DNA from: Mytilus edulis
Lineage: Eukaryota > Mollusca > Bivalvia > Mytilida > Mytilidae
DNA: 64,000 bases
NCBI RefSeq assembly: GCF_963676685.1
Contig: NC_092348.1
Span: 27,937,386-28,001,385 of the forward strand
Reading direction: 5' to 3'
Positions 37,151-49,375 of this stretch are shown here, piece after piece. A program made the position numbers and the translations under genes. The stretch's first letter is position 1, and each line of letters opens with the position of its first letter. The notes beneath the pieces are model-generated. The model worked only from the letters and a program-made list of their open reading frames with translations. It ran no database searches and was not told the origin of the DNA.

Positions 37151-38382
37151 TATATCCAATATTTTCACTATTTTCAAATTGAAAGCGTTGAAATATTGGA
37201 TCGGTCAATAGTTCCAACTTTTTGCCCTAGATAAAACAATTTTACAACAAACTTCAAATATTTAACCCCTCCACATTCTGTATGTATGTGCCTGCCCCGT
37301 GGCAAGAGCCTGTAATTCAGTGTTTGTCAGGATTGTTGTTTGTGCGGGACGTAACCTTATCAAATAGAATATATATGAAGTAAACGTTAAACAGGATGTT
37401 TTGGTTTCTTCTTTTTATATTACCATAGTTGATTAAGCACTGACATTTATTGTCTGTGGTCACTTTCGGTGTAATAAAACACTTACTGACTGGATATTCG
37501 TGGAATAATAAGTATAATAACCCCTCAGATACAAAGGTTGCCCGCGGCTACGAATCAGGGCAATAGGTAATTGATTTAAATTTAAGTATAAGAGGACGAA
37601 AGATACCAAACAAACATTCAAACTCATTAAAAGTAGAAAATAAACTGACAACGCCATGGGAAAAAAAGAACAACATAAAACACTAAAAACTGAGCAACAC
37701 GAACCCCTACATGATCCCAACAATGATACAACAATACATATTACAATGTTAGAAATTATTATAAATAAAGGAATGTATCTCCGTCATGCAAAGCTCTGAT
37801 TCCTTTCACAGATTTGGCTATACGTTTTGGACTGTTTGGATTATAACTCTTCATCTTTTATATAAGCTTTGGATTTCAAATGTTTTGGCCACGAGCATCA
37901 TTGAAGAGACATGTATTGTCGTAATGCGCATCTGGTGCAGGAAAATTGGTACCGTTAATGTTATTACAAGTGTCAGTTTGAATATTTTAAAATGATGAAG
38001 AGGTAAAATGACGATGCTTAAATCTATAATTTGTTTTCTAACATACAACAATTCTGGAATAAAAATAGAAAATAAAATGCAACACATTTCGTACATTTCT
38101 GACAGGTGACAACTGTCTTGCTTTCAAATATGCGAATAAACTTAATGACAAAGATCTTTCGTATGTTATAGTAATATTCAGTGGTATTTTGATATAATAC
38201 ATTGACATTTCTTAGTGTCCAAGTTTTTGTGTAAACTTATCGTTACCTAACTGAAACACTGTCAACTACTTCAAATAAATTATGGCATTTAAGTATTCAA
38301 ATCAAAACTATGTCTTAATATTACGTATAATAATAAATGGATAAAATAAATAAAAAAATTATTTTCCTGATTCGGTGGTCAA

Positions 38383-38389
38383 TATATAG
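38383..38389 (+). promoter_or_regulatory. TATA box of gene D
   Basis: TATATAG lies 44 bp before the ATG, inside a block (TATATAGGCACGCCT) that is identical upstream of gene E at the same distance. A TATA box would place the start of transcription near 38413, giving a very short 5' UTR. Confidence 0.55.
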
Positions 38390-38426
38390 GCACGCCTGGG
38401 TTAATGCACATGTTTTCAGAATCAGC

Positions 38427-41400
38427 ATGGAAACCGCCCTGATTATTTCTGTACTAATTTTAGGTAAGTTTTCAGTATCAAGAACTGTTTGCAATCTAAA
38501 ATTAAATTTTAACAATTTATGAATTATACATACACTATGAAAGGTAACCGTCTCGCATCTGACTGCGTGTTGATAATTATTAGATAAAAACAAGTGAGAG
38601 TAAATAAGCCTTTAGAACGACCGTAGCAACGAGTACATAAATAAACTGTAAAAAATGTAACAGCTATTAAATGGATATAAGAAAAGTCATTCAACATATA
38701 ATGAAAACAATTTGTGTTCGTCGATGTTTTCTCACTCAAGTGTTGACGTTATTTTTGTTGTCTTTGTTTAGCTCACAAAAAATCATCAGATTATATCGCC
38801 AAATTTGGCACATAAAACGTAACCAATTTAATATCACTCGTAAGATGGTTTGTCAAATTAGAACAGAATAGTATGAAATTAAACAACTAATTCTTGATAA
38901 AAACGTTAAGAAATGTGAAATATTTTGTTATTAAAAGTTTCTATTAATCTTAGGCTAATCACAAAATAATTGTACAAATTACCATAGAAGGGCAACAAAT
39001 CCATTAAAGAATCGCCGGAAAATTTCCCCTATATTGTCTCAAATGAAGATTGCGTCTTTCTGGTCATTTTTGCTTATTCTAGTTTTTATTTATCTTTTAA
39101 TTTTTTAAGATATAATTAAAAACAAAAAAACAAAAATTTGGTTAAAATAATCATCAAAGGGCAGTAACTCTAATAAGGAATCGCCTGAAGATTGAAAAGT
39201 CATTTTTGAAAAATAAGTGCTAAAAATAAAGAAAAAAGTATAAAATTTGTCATTTATGGTTAATAAATCCTATTGCTAGTCGCCTGACAGCTTTCAAGAC
39301 AATAAACTATTCGTAAAATTGATCTTTTTGATCATTTTTGTCCTATCAGATTGTATCTATTTATAAAAGTTTTTAAAATACTAGACACAACTTGTTTTCT
39401 ACCGCTATGTTTCATTTTTGGTCATCTCGGTTGGCAAGCGGGGTCATCAAACACTTTCATTAAAATAGATATGCCAATGCTGATTGTGATAAAGTTTAGC
39501 TAAAATTGATTCAATAGTTTAAGAAGAGAAGATTTTTGTAAAAGTTAACGAACGACGACGTCGATGGACGACGCACGCAAAGTTATCAGCATAGCTCATT
39601 TGGCTCTATGGGCCAGATGGGCTTAATACAAATGGTCCAAGGAAACCTATATAAGATGATTGGTTTTATTTGGGAATATTTTACTTCAACAAAATACCCG
39701 AGTAAAAAAGATGGCAAAATCCTATTATAATACTATGATAATGATAAAAATAACAATAACAAATAAACACATAAGAGCAACTGCACATTATCAATCAGAT
39801 ATTTCAAAAGTTAACAATTTAAACATGATCAATCGCAATGGACAAACGAAACAGATGCATACATATTTAAACAACGTCACAAATAATCAATGAAAAAATA
39901 TTATTTCAGTTCTGTTACAATTACAATTTACTTTAGTCAGTTGCGTCGATTTCAGGATATTTTACGATTGAACATGAGTGCCAAACCAGTCTCTGCAATA
40001 AAACAAATAGTCCTCGAAATGGAAAAGTAAACTGTGTCGAAGATGGGAAAGGAAATTTGTAAGTAAAACATACATGATAAATGTAAATACAATTTCTTCC
40101 AATCGTTGGATGATATATCTTGATACCCACGGGTTGAATTTTGTGTCTTGATTTTTGTTTAATTCACTATCTTTAGCAATTTTTGTGTATCGTTTCCTAG
40201 TTGATTGAGCTTTTTTCGAAACCAATTGCAAACTTAACGTTATATTTTCACTGACGTATATAATTATAACGGTTGAGTAACTCTCTCAAAGAAGTATTTT
40301 GTTGGTGGCAAATGTGACGCACCTGAGGCTATTTGTGCGTGTTGATTGAAATTATTAAACGTGTTGTTATCATTTTTTTACATCACTGGGTCGATACCTC
40401 TGCTGGTGGATTATCAGTCCCAGAGGGTTACATCAGCTCAGTAGCTGATTTAACATTTTTTTCTAAAATTGTTCGTTTATAAAATTTGAAATTATTAAGA
40501 AACTAAGGTTTTAACTCCCTCAGGCAAAGTTCAATTTAGATAAATTTGTCTATCAATTTTAGGCATTTTTGTCATATAGCTCTTCAACGGTTTTGGTACT
40601 TATTCCTCCTCGGATTTCAAATGTTTGGCTTTTAGCGTTCCTGTTGAAGGTAAATCCAGAAAAGCGCTTCGGACGCATTGAAATGATAGAACGTGTTGTT
40701 TTCAATTTTTTTTTATCGAATCACCATAAAACACCATAAATATATAGTTTATGTGCGAGATTCATTCTTGATTTATTCCAGGAAATGTTACGCTACATGT
40801 AACCGTGGATTTACCTTTCAAACTACGTCAGTAGAGTTTCGTACCTGTAATCAGATAGATGGTTCCTGGCAAAGTGGAAATATATTTCCTGACTGTATAG
40901 GTGTGTTAATGACATCAATACTTATTCATAGGAATTTTAATCACTTATTAATGATTGGGGTATGAAACAAGCCACATTATTTGACCGTAAAGTTTGAACA
41001 AAATTAATACAAATCAGTTTCAGCTAACTGAAAATTTTAAGAAGTTTCATTCTTTGCTATCTTGTTTGACTATGAAATATTGATTTATTTAAACACACTA
41101 TGAACCATTTTTGTTTACCTATTTCTTGTATTAACTGTGTTAAAAAACATTACTAGGTAATGCCATTTAATTAAAGAAATGAATGATGTATGGAATAATT
41201 AAAGAAAAATACAATTATACAACCAAACTTGTTAATAATTTATAAAATGCGTATTTTTTTTTAAAGAGAAAGACAAATGTCCTTTAAATCCCAAACATAT
41301 ACATGATATATAGAATTAGAAATTAAGGAACCTCCCCCTCAAAACCAACAAGACTCTCTTTTATCTCTAGAAATGGTGGCACATGATAGTTGACATTCGT

Positions 41401-44400
41401 CAAGTCGCCAAAGAATTCCATTGTTCTGTTAATTTTCGTTTAAATTGATCTCCAAAACCGGATACTGTATGAATTATTTAGTATTTGTGTAGTATATAAA
41501 CGACAGATGACTCTATAGTCGACTTTCAAATGATTCAACGTGTAGACATATTGTGTTAATTAATAACAACTTGACAATAACGTACTAGATGAATACTAGG
41601 CATTGTATTCTCAAATCTAAAATACACTACTTTTTTAAAACTTTTACAGATGCTTCTCTTATGAAAAATTGCAAGCCAACAGCTGCTCCAGCTCACGGAA
41701 CCGTGACATGTGCGTATAGTGCTACAGATTTGTAAGTGCGGTGTTAATAATAGTATACCCTCATTAAGACTACAATCAAATCTACATTTGCCCATGACTA
41801 AACAGACCTGATAACTGTTGTAATTAGAAATCAAAAGGCGTTGACCAGACAGTTATTTTAAAAGACCCTTATGTCAAGTGTAAATGGAAATGTAAACTAG
41901 ACATTGATACTTTTATTGAATTATGTACATCTTTGGGAGACCACAAATCATACAAAGGGTTTTGTTCTTTACTATGAATTTGAATGCTAAGTATTTTCAA
42001 TCTATCAGATTGTTGCATCTAATTTGAGTACAGATACATAGCATAGTTGCCAATGGTATCAAATAAAAAGGATGGAAAAAACAAAAGGTCATCACACGAT
42101 CTTCTATAAATAGCTTTTCCAATACAATATATTTAGCTTAAAAATACACATGAATGACACAATGTCATAGTGAAACTATTCAAAAGATAACCAAAGACTT
42201 GAGGAGAAAACAATAGGCCAAAAGCGAATATAGTTGACAACATATTTATGCTGCATATTAAATGTATAATATATATGTTTATAAATATTTTTTATATATG
42301 CTCTACTTCCTTTATAAATTCCTTTATTTAATCTTATATCTATATATAAAATATTGCAAGTTTTAAATGTAAGATATATTTACTATTCGAGATATTATTT
42401 TACAGGACTTGTACAGCAACATGCAACACTGGCTACAGTTTTCTAGGTTTACCAGCAAATAGCCAACTTTCTTTAAAATGCACAACAACAAATATTTGGT
42501 CTGATGGTGATAGGTTTCAAGACTGCGTAGGTGAGGTGGTACTTTTCCTTGTTAATGGCAATCTTATGTGAACTGTAGTAACCAATGGCATTCATTTTTC
42601 TGGATATATCTTCACTAGGATCGTTAACAAAAACGCGTATTTGAAAGCTAAAGATGTATAAGAATAAATATCGAAACTCGCGACAAATTTATCACCAAAT
42701 AGAACCTAACAAAATAGCAAAATCAATTTTATATCAATAAATGATATCGAACGACACATATGTGAAATGGTAAAAATACCTTAAAATATTCATTATTCAA
42801 ATGTTCACGTATCTATACTGTTTAATGAGATATCAAGGATAACAAATTAAAATTCAAACTTACGCATCGAAAATGATCATGAACTGACAACGCCATGGAT
42901 AAAAAAGAATCAGAAAAAAAACCCAAACAAACATCAGAACAAAAAGAAACAACATCGAGAATAAAGGACTAAGTAACACGCACTCCATCAAAAACTGAGA
43001 AAGATCTTATGTGCTCCGGAAGGTTAATGTCTTCCTGTTTCACATGTGGCACCTATTGTGTTGCTCATATGAGTACAAACCATGTGAGGTGTCTATTTCG
43101 GTAGGTGACATATGGAGAAAGATTGTAGTTATGACAAATACGATATTCCCGTGCTTGTATTTCCTATCATGATTTTCTTGATAGAGGCTTGCTGCTCACA
43201 AGGAAGTTATTAAACCAAGAGTTTCAAATGGTGAAGTTGAAATCACCCCTTCGTGAATTTTACGGACACCATCACTAGTTGGTTGACCGTTATGGAATGA
43301 CCGTTTGACAGATGATATCGGATATGTTCCTTACGTCGTTACTACAATTTCCTTTCCTTTTATGAATTTGACGGTCCGAATAAGACTACTTACCGGATTT
43401 GTTATAACATGAGCAACACGACGGGTGCCACATGTGGAGTAGGATCTGCTTACCCTTCAGGAGCACCTGAGATATCCCTCAGATTTTGGTGAAGTTCGTG
43501 TTGTTATCATGAGTTTATTTTCACTTGGAACTCTTGGTTTAATAGCTTCCTTGTAAACAAGATAAAAAAATGTTTGGCTCACTTAAAATACATTAGAATA
43601 TGTTTATTAATCAATTATAACATTTTGTACATAGAACATAAAATACTACTAAATAACGGCGATGGTTTAAAACACAATTAGAAAGAACTATATAGAATGT
43701 ATCTTATACGTTTAAAGATATCAGGTTCTCACTGAATAATAAATGCATTTGGATGTTTTATTAAACTTCCCTTCTAGTGTCTCGGAATATAAGTTCATAA
43801 CTGTGGATTCAAGATAATTGATATATTTTTACCTTGACATCCATAAAAAAACATCAACTATAATGTAGTTGGTAATTCTTGCTACTTCATCATATGTATA
43901 CAAATGTCTCTTCAAAATTACAGCTGGAAATGGACAAACTGGTACCGAAACTCATGTGAGTCCAAGACCACCAATATTCACAGGTAACTTTAAATGAGGA
44001 TAATATCTCTATCAAGATCTTTGTTATTGTGGTATATTGAATTTATGTTTTGAAGCTACATCATCATACATAAAGAAAATATTGAAATCATTTTAAAATG
44101 CAATACATAAAATAGAACATGTGGTAGGATTGTCAATGAGACAACTCTCCACAAAGACCAAATGGCACTGACATTAACAGCTATAATTCAGCGTAAGGTT
44201 TCAACAATGTACAAAACCCATACCTTATAGTCTGCTATAAACGGCCCCGAAATCACAAATTTAAAACAATTACAACGAGAAAACTAACCGCCTATTTAAT
44301 GTAAACAAAAAATGACGAAATACAAATATGTAACACAGCAAAAATCGACAACCACTGAATTACAGGGTTTTGACTTGGGACAGGTACAAACATATAACAT

Positions 44401-45411
44401 GTGGCGTGGTTAAATATGTTTGGGGTCCCAACCCTCCCTTGACATGGGACAGTGATGTTACAGTACAACACAATAACAAACTATAAAAATCAGTTGAAAA
44501 AGACATAACTAATCAGATGGATAATAATTGAAATACATCTTACAAAAAACAGAATGGACGTGACCTGGTACATCCTAACAACAAAATGACACTAAGTACA
44601 GATATGAGAGTACTTCCAGTTATTGATAGCTAGTTCAAATATAAAAAAGAAGATGTGGTATGATTGCCAATGAGACAACTATCCACAAAAGCCAATTACA
44701 AATAAAAAAAAATAATGCATCTTAGACTAAATAATCAATCTGTACACATCCAACTTTCACGGATCTAGTGTAAGGACGTCATAAACTGTCCAATAAAAGC
44801 ACGCTCTTGTGCAATTATTATTGAGTTGGTCATTATAATAGTATGCTGGTCGTGAAAATAGAAATGAGTTCTACATCTACTGTTTGTTTTTGTTACATTC
44901 GACTTCATCTTAGTGTGTATATTATAAATATACCATTTGAAATTTAATCACTGGTAAACTACTTTTGCCTTTAATGTATCTTATTTTGTGTATCTGCTGA
45001 TGTATTTGCACATAATATCTTTTCTGCTAATATATATATCCCGAATTATAATTGAACTCTACTAAGTTGTGTGATATTTGCCTTGTTTATCCTTTATACA
45101 TTTTCCTACCTTAATTTAGGTATTGTTCTGACCTGAAAACTTTGGGATTTCTTTAAATATATTCACATTATTATCATTTTTTTTTATATCTTCTTATGAA
45201 AATAATAAAACAATTTAGTTTTTGCCTTGTAGGAAAATGTATTGATAAACTATCAGCTTGTCCAGCTGAAGGTGACTTTACAGCATGTACCGCTTGTAAT
45301 CAATTTGTGACATGCGCACCAGATGGCATTTTCCTTACAACATGCCCACCACCTACAGTTTGGGACGATAACAAGAAGCAATGTTCTATGGTATCGAGCA
45401 CATGTTCATAA
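38427..45411 (+). CDS. Gene D: secreted two-sushi + CBM14-like protein, chimeric paralog of E (5') and C (3')
   Basis: Exons 38427-38463, 39956-40058, 40782-40900, 41650-41731, 42406-42530, 43924-43983, 45233-45411 join to 705 nt (234 aa plus TAA), introns phase 1,2,1,2,1,1. Short signal peptide (METALIISVLILG...), sushi domain 1 at about 21-85, sushi domain 2 at 94-154, a linker, then an eight-cysteine CBM14-like domain from 178. Each sushi domain is two exons with an internal phase-2 intron and phase-1 borders. The promoter and exons 1-3 match gene E (METALIISVLIL against MDTALIISLLIL), while exons 4-7 and the 3' UTR match gene C. Intron 1 contains an inserted repeat around 38930-39640 that E lacks. 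Confidence 0.87.
38930..39640. repeat. Inserted dispersed repeat (R4-related) in intron 1 of gene D
   Basis: Sequence on both sides aligns with intron 1 of gene E (51470-51510 and 51543 onward), but this block does not. It contains AGAAGGGCAACAAATCC-like and GACGACGTCGATGGACGACG motifs and ends GGGCCAGATGGGCTTAATA, typical of the R4 end. Confidence 0.6.
40375..40690 (+). repeat. Diverged R1 repeat in intron 2 of gene D
   Basis: ATCACTGGGTCGATACCTCT and TGCTGGTGGATTATCAGTCC match the R1 head; the tail is unrecognisable. Confidence 0.6.
42860..43560. mobile_element. Inverted-repeat element (family R6) in intron 5 of gene D
   Basis: Arms of about 58 bp at 43011-43069 and 43409-43466 are imperfect inverted repeats (GTGCTCCGGAAGG against CCCTTCAGGAGCAC; CACATGTGGCACC against GGGTGCCACATGTG). 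R6-type sequence flanks them. No coding capacity; probably a MITE. Confidence 0.6.
44115..44530 (+). repeat. R2 repeat in intron 6 of gene D
   Basis: ACATGTGGTAGGATTGTCAA, then AATGAGACAACTCTCCACAA and the later GACTTGGGACAGGTACAAAC block. A second short copy begins at 44648. Confidence 0.7.
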
Positions 45412-46579
45412 ACGATGAACTATTATTAAGGACTGATATCATCATAGAAATTCGTTTAGAGTAGAGTGTATCGCTCATCTAATGATAATTTGTAGTCACG
45501 TCTTACAAAGATGCAAAACATTTTTAAATGGATCATAAAATCATAAAATGATTATTAATTTTTGTAAGATGTTTCTCTATTATTTTCTTTATTAAAGATG
45601 CATCTTTTCAATATTTCACTGAAAGTCGTATACTCTGATGAATCAGAAATTACAATCATAAACAGATGCATCAATAAGCTAGCTTAGAAGAAAGAACGGC
45701 TGACTTAATTTCTTCAAAAGTTCTACTTTCAACATCATGAATTGGTATGTTGTTCTATCTGTGTCTCGGCTTCTCAACTGTCTATGGGTACTTTGACTCT
45801 GATATAGATCCATCATCGCCAAGGTGAAAAAAAGAGGACACATAGGTATAGATCCTTTATATAGAAACAAGAAGCTGTGGTATGATTGACAATGAGACAA
45901 CACTCCACCAGTCAGGATCTCGTTATTCAATGGTTGTCGTTTGTTGCTGTTTATCATATTTGTTTTACGTTGAACGTTCTGTACATCATTAAGGTCGTTA
46001 GTTTTCTCGTTTTAGTAGTTTAACGTTTGCCATTTCAGGTCTCTTAATAGCTTATTATGCAGTGTGGGTTATGCTCATTGTTGAAGATTTGTCATTTTGT
46101 CTCTGGTGGAGAGTTTTCTTATCATACATATTCTTATTTTAATATATAAGAGATATCAACACTCTAAAACAACTACTTTAGTATACCCCTATATAAGGTG
46201 TATACGTTCAGTGCTTCAAAATAACGTCGAAGGTATTACAATATACCCTAACATTGATTTCTTAAACGTAAATGTTCTAGCATACATTTCACAACTTAGA
46301 CTTTGCATATGTTCATAACAGAAGGAATAGTTGAAATATGTGTACAATCATCACCATTTCCAAAGCACTCATTACTTGGTGGAAATTAGGCACAAGACTA
46401 ACAGATTATCAGCAGTGGTAAGGCTCGGTAAGTGAATGAAACCGATGGCTCAATTTAGAGGGAGAAAAAGAAACAGGACCAATGCTTAGGTAAAATGTTA
46501 AAAATAAAATAAATATCAACTTGAAATGCGGTAAAACAAAATAAATGTATAAGCATTAAACTAAATACTTGGTGGAAAT

Positions 46580-46990
46580 AGTATTATCGAAGCACTTGAT
46601 CCTATCTCATCGTGTCAAGTATTTTCTCAAAAGCATCGAAGCGGTTACGTCTTCTTTCAAATGATATCCATCAGACAAGAAGTACATTAGAAGAATTTGA
46701 GCACTTACTCCAATATTCCTCAATGATGATATCCGGGATCAAACTCTCGAGAATAACACTCTATCAGCAGTCTCGAGATTAATACTCGATCAGCTGTTAT
46801 GAAGCACTTACTACTTCCTGTGTGATGTGTTCGGGACTAATAATCAACAGTGTCTAAGCACTAACAACATGTACTTAGAGAATAATATTAACGACTAGTC
46901 CATCAGCAGTATCAAAGCACTAAAATACTTCCTTTGTGAGATTACCAAGACTAATAGAGTACGAAGAGTGTCGAAGCACTTTATATTTGC
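46580..46990 (+). repeat. Degenerate satellite-like tandem repeat
   Basis: The motif CGAAGCACTT and variants recur near 46584, 46697, 46796, 46851, 46907 and 46971, each followed by an ACTTCCT/GTGAGAT-like and ACTAATA-like stretch. Spacing varies from about 55 to 110 bp. Confidence 0.55.
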
Positions 46991-47529
46991 TTTTTGCTGG
47001 AATTTGATGCGACTGTCATAGAGGTGAGAGGTTTAGCTAGCTTTAAAACCAGGTTTAATCCACCATTTTCTACATAAGAATAAGCCTGTACTAAGTCAGG
47101 AATATGACAGTTGTTATCCATTCGTTTGATGTGTTTGAGCTTTTGATTTTGCAATTTGATTAAGAAATCCAAAACGGAGAGTCCCTAATAAAATGGCAAC
47201 ACCACACGCTGACATACACCAAACGAATAACAGCTGTTATATTCCTGACTTGGTACATGCATTTTCTTGAGTAGAAAATGATGGATCAACTTAAACCTCT
47301 CACTTGTACGACAGTCACATTACATTGACAACGATGTGTGAACAAAACATATAGATATGATAGGTAAAAATATCTAAATAGGGGTACAGCAGTGAACATC
47401 AGTCAACATTGTAATAACATCTTTGTTACTATAAAAACAAATATAATGTAACAAAGAAGCACAAAAAGACATAGAGACAAAGCTCATTTAGAATAAATTA
47501 AAGTCAAGAATACAAATAAATTCCCATAA

Positions 47530-47855
47530 CGCAATAACACAATGACAGGATGTATAAGTACAGAGCTACGTCATATAAACAAAGCACATGAGGAAAATGA
47601 CAGACAAAGAATACAAAAATAATAAAAGAACAATAACACAATTACGGGATGTATAAGTACAGAGCCACATAAATTTTACGACGGCACAATAACACAATGA
47701 CTGAATGTATAAGCACAGAGCCATGGTATATGTACCAGAAGAACACAACAAGGCATATATACAAAGCACATAAGCAAAAATGAAAGACAAGAATACAAAA
47801 ATTATCATAGAACAATATCGCAATGACGTGATGTATAATTACAGAGTCACGTCAA
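47530..47855 (+). repeat. Irregular tandem repeat
   Basis: The block AACACAATGAC...GATGTATAAGTACAGAGCCAC occurs about four times (near 47535, 47635, 47690 and 47815) with unequal spacers. Confidence 0.6.
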
Positions 47856-47879
47856 ATGCATATGGATATCAGCAAAAAT

Positions 47880-49140
47880 AAACTAAAAAGTAAAAGACAA
47901 ATAAAAAAATGTTACAACACTTTCTCAAGGTGATAAACAATGTCAGTACCCAGAATCTATACTTTAAGACTATCGTGTATTTTTTGTGAAGTTGATCAAC
48001 ATGGTCTTGGTACCTTCCGATGACTTTTTTTTTTTTTTTTTTAGAAAAATGACGACTAGATTTTCTTTGACATAACCGTGGTTCGTCAACTTTCTGCTCA
48101 TACACTGGTGACGTTTTACAAAGTCCAAGTAGCAGCTGCAAGCTCTTGAAATGAATAAGCTATGAATGTATATCCCATATACAGGTAAAGTTAGTATATT
48201 GCTATCAATGTTAGGGGAAATTGAAATTGTCTCGTTTGTCATAGAATATCGTACTGAGTTGACCGTGTATGTCAAATTCGAGGTATCAGTCTAAACATGA
48301 GGCGGAGGAAGCCGTGTCTGTTGTTTCTTTAATTTCTAGTTCTGGGGGATATATTAATGGAATCCAATCAGAAAAGGTTAAGTGTGATGGAAAGATCATC
48401 ATTAATATATCCGAACGTGAATTTAAATGATCTGTCTTCTTTGATGATCTTGTTTTTACTAGTGTCTGGAGGAACTCCGATTCATATAAAATAAGAAGAG
48501 GTCAGCAAAAAGAGACACACAGTTCTTTACCAAAGGAATGCCGACAATTTGTTAAAAAAAAGTCTACCTTAAAATTCAATAAATATTTTGTCAATAAGAA
48601 ACTCTATCAAACTGATCACTTGTTCTTGATGAGTCTTATGTAGACGAAACGCGTGTCAGGCGTACTAAATTATAATCCTGGTACCTTTGATAACTACTAT
48701 TTTGTTCCTCTGTGTAGCATGTTTTACCTTTTTGTTCACTATTGACAATATATGCCGTATGGTACCTCAAACTAATAAATATTTAGCGTATGTTACCATT
48801 TTATGTTGAGAAGAAACGTGGATTATTTCTTTAAGACGATTTTTCAATTTCACAAGGGGAAAGGTGGTATACAGGGTTAAAAAATCAAAAGGTTTGATAG
48901 GGCTAATTTATTGATCAGAAAAAGATCGAGATTTAAAATTATCCAGAAGTTCTTTACAGTGTTTTTGGAATCCAAATAAGGTTAATACCGATACGTGAGT
49001 AAACAGTTTCACAGTATTTTCGAAGACCTTCTTTCACTGCGGACAGATTTTTTGTCAATCTAAACAAAAAGACAATATTTTAGTCAAACATGCTGATGAG
49101 CGAGCCGGTAATGTACCGTTGTTTGTACGGAATTTTGTGA
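47880..49140 (-). pseudogene. Dead Penelope-like reverse transcriptase fragment (palm and C-terminal part)
   Basis: Read on the - strand from 49140 down, with stops and frameshifts: KSRSFSDQ and FDFLTLYTTFP (palm entry), IEFLIDKIF, a damaged metal-binding site GYINDD (usually RYIDD), then PVYGIYIHSLFISRACSCY and KLTNHGYVKENLVVIF. The order and spacing match the reverse transcriptase of the same family whose N-terminal half is in intron 10 of gene A. An R1 tail (48625-48700) is inserted in the middle. Clearly non-functional. Confidence 0.65.
48625..48700 (+). repeat. R1 tail fragment inside the dead reverse transcriptase
   Basis: TTGATGAGTCTTATGTAGAC and GAAACGCGTGTCAGGCGTAC followed by the usual AATCCTGGTACCTTTGATAA end. 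Confidence 0.8.
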
Positions 49141-49184
49141 CGCTTATGTATCCGAAACAAATAAAAACTCATTTTTTTTACATA

Positions 49185-49375
49185 AATAAGGCCGTTAGTT
49201 TTTTCGTTTGAATTGTTTTACATTGTCTTATCGGGGCCTTTTATAGCTGACTATGCGGTATGGTCTTTGCTCATTGTTGAAGGCCGTACGGTGACCTATA
49301 GTTGTTAGTGTCTGTGTCATTTTGGTCTTTTGTGGATAGTTGTCTCATTGGCAATCATACCACATCTTCTTTTTT
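49185..49375 (-). repeat. R2 repeat, reverse
   Basis: Ends GTTGTCTCATTGGCAATCAT and ACCACATCTTCTTTTTTA, the reverse complement of the R2 start. Almost the same as 57790-57995. Confidence 0.75.

Larger units (their letters stand above)
34600..38094. other. Intergenic region C-D
   Basis: No supported exon. Contains a reversed R1 copy (35609-35805), an R1 copy split by a TIR element (36121-37150), an R6 copy (37545-37720) and an R5 fragment (34835-34900, reverse). From about 38095 the sequence matches the region upstream of gene E. Confidence 0.5.

Noticed and set aside
38671-38871. Open frame with a basic protein in intron 1 of gene D
   Set aside because: The matching intron of gene E is not open, there is no splice context and no motif; treated as chance.
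48311-48620. Long + strand reading frame with a single TGA, adjoining an R1 tail
   Set aside because: At first it looked like a coding body for the R1 repeat. The - strand reads as a reverse transcriptase across the same bases, so the + frame is its shadow.
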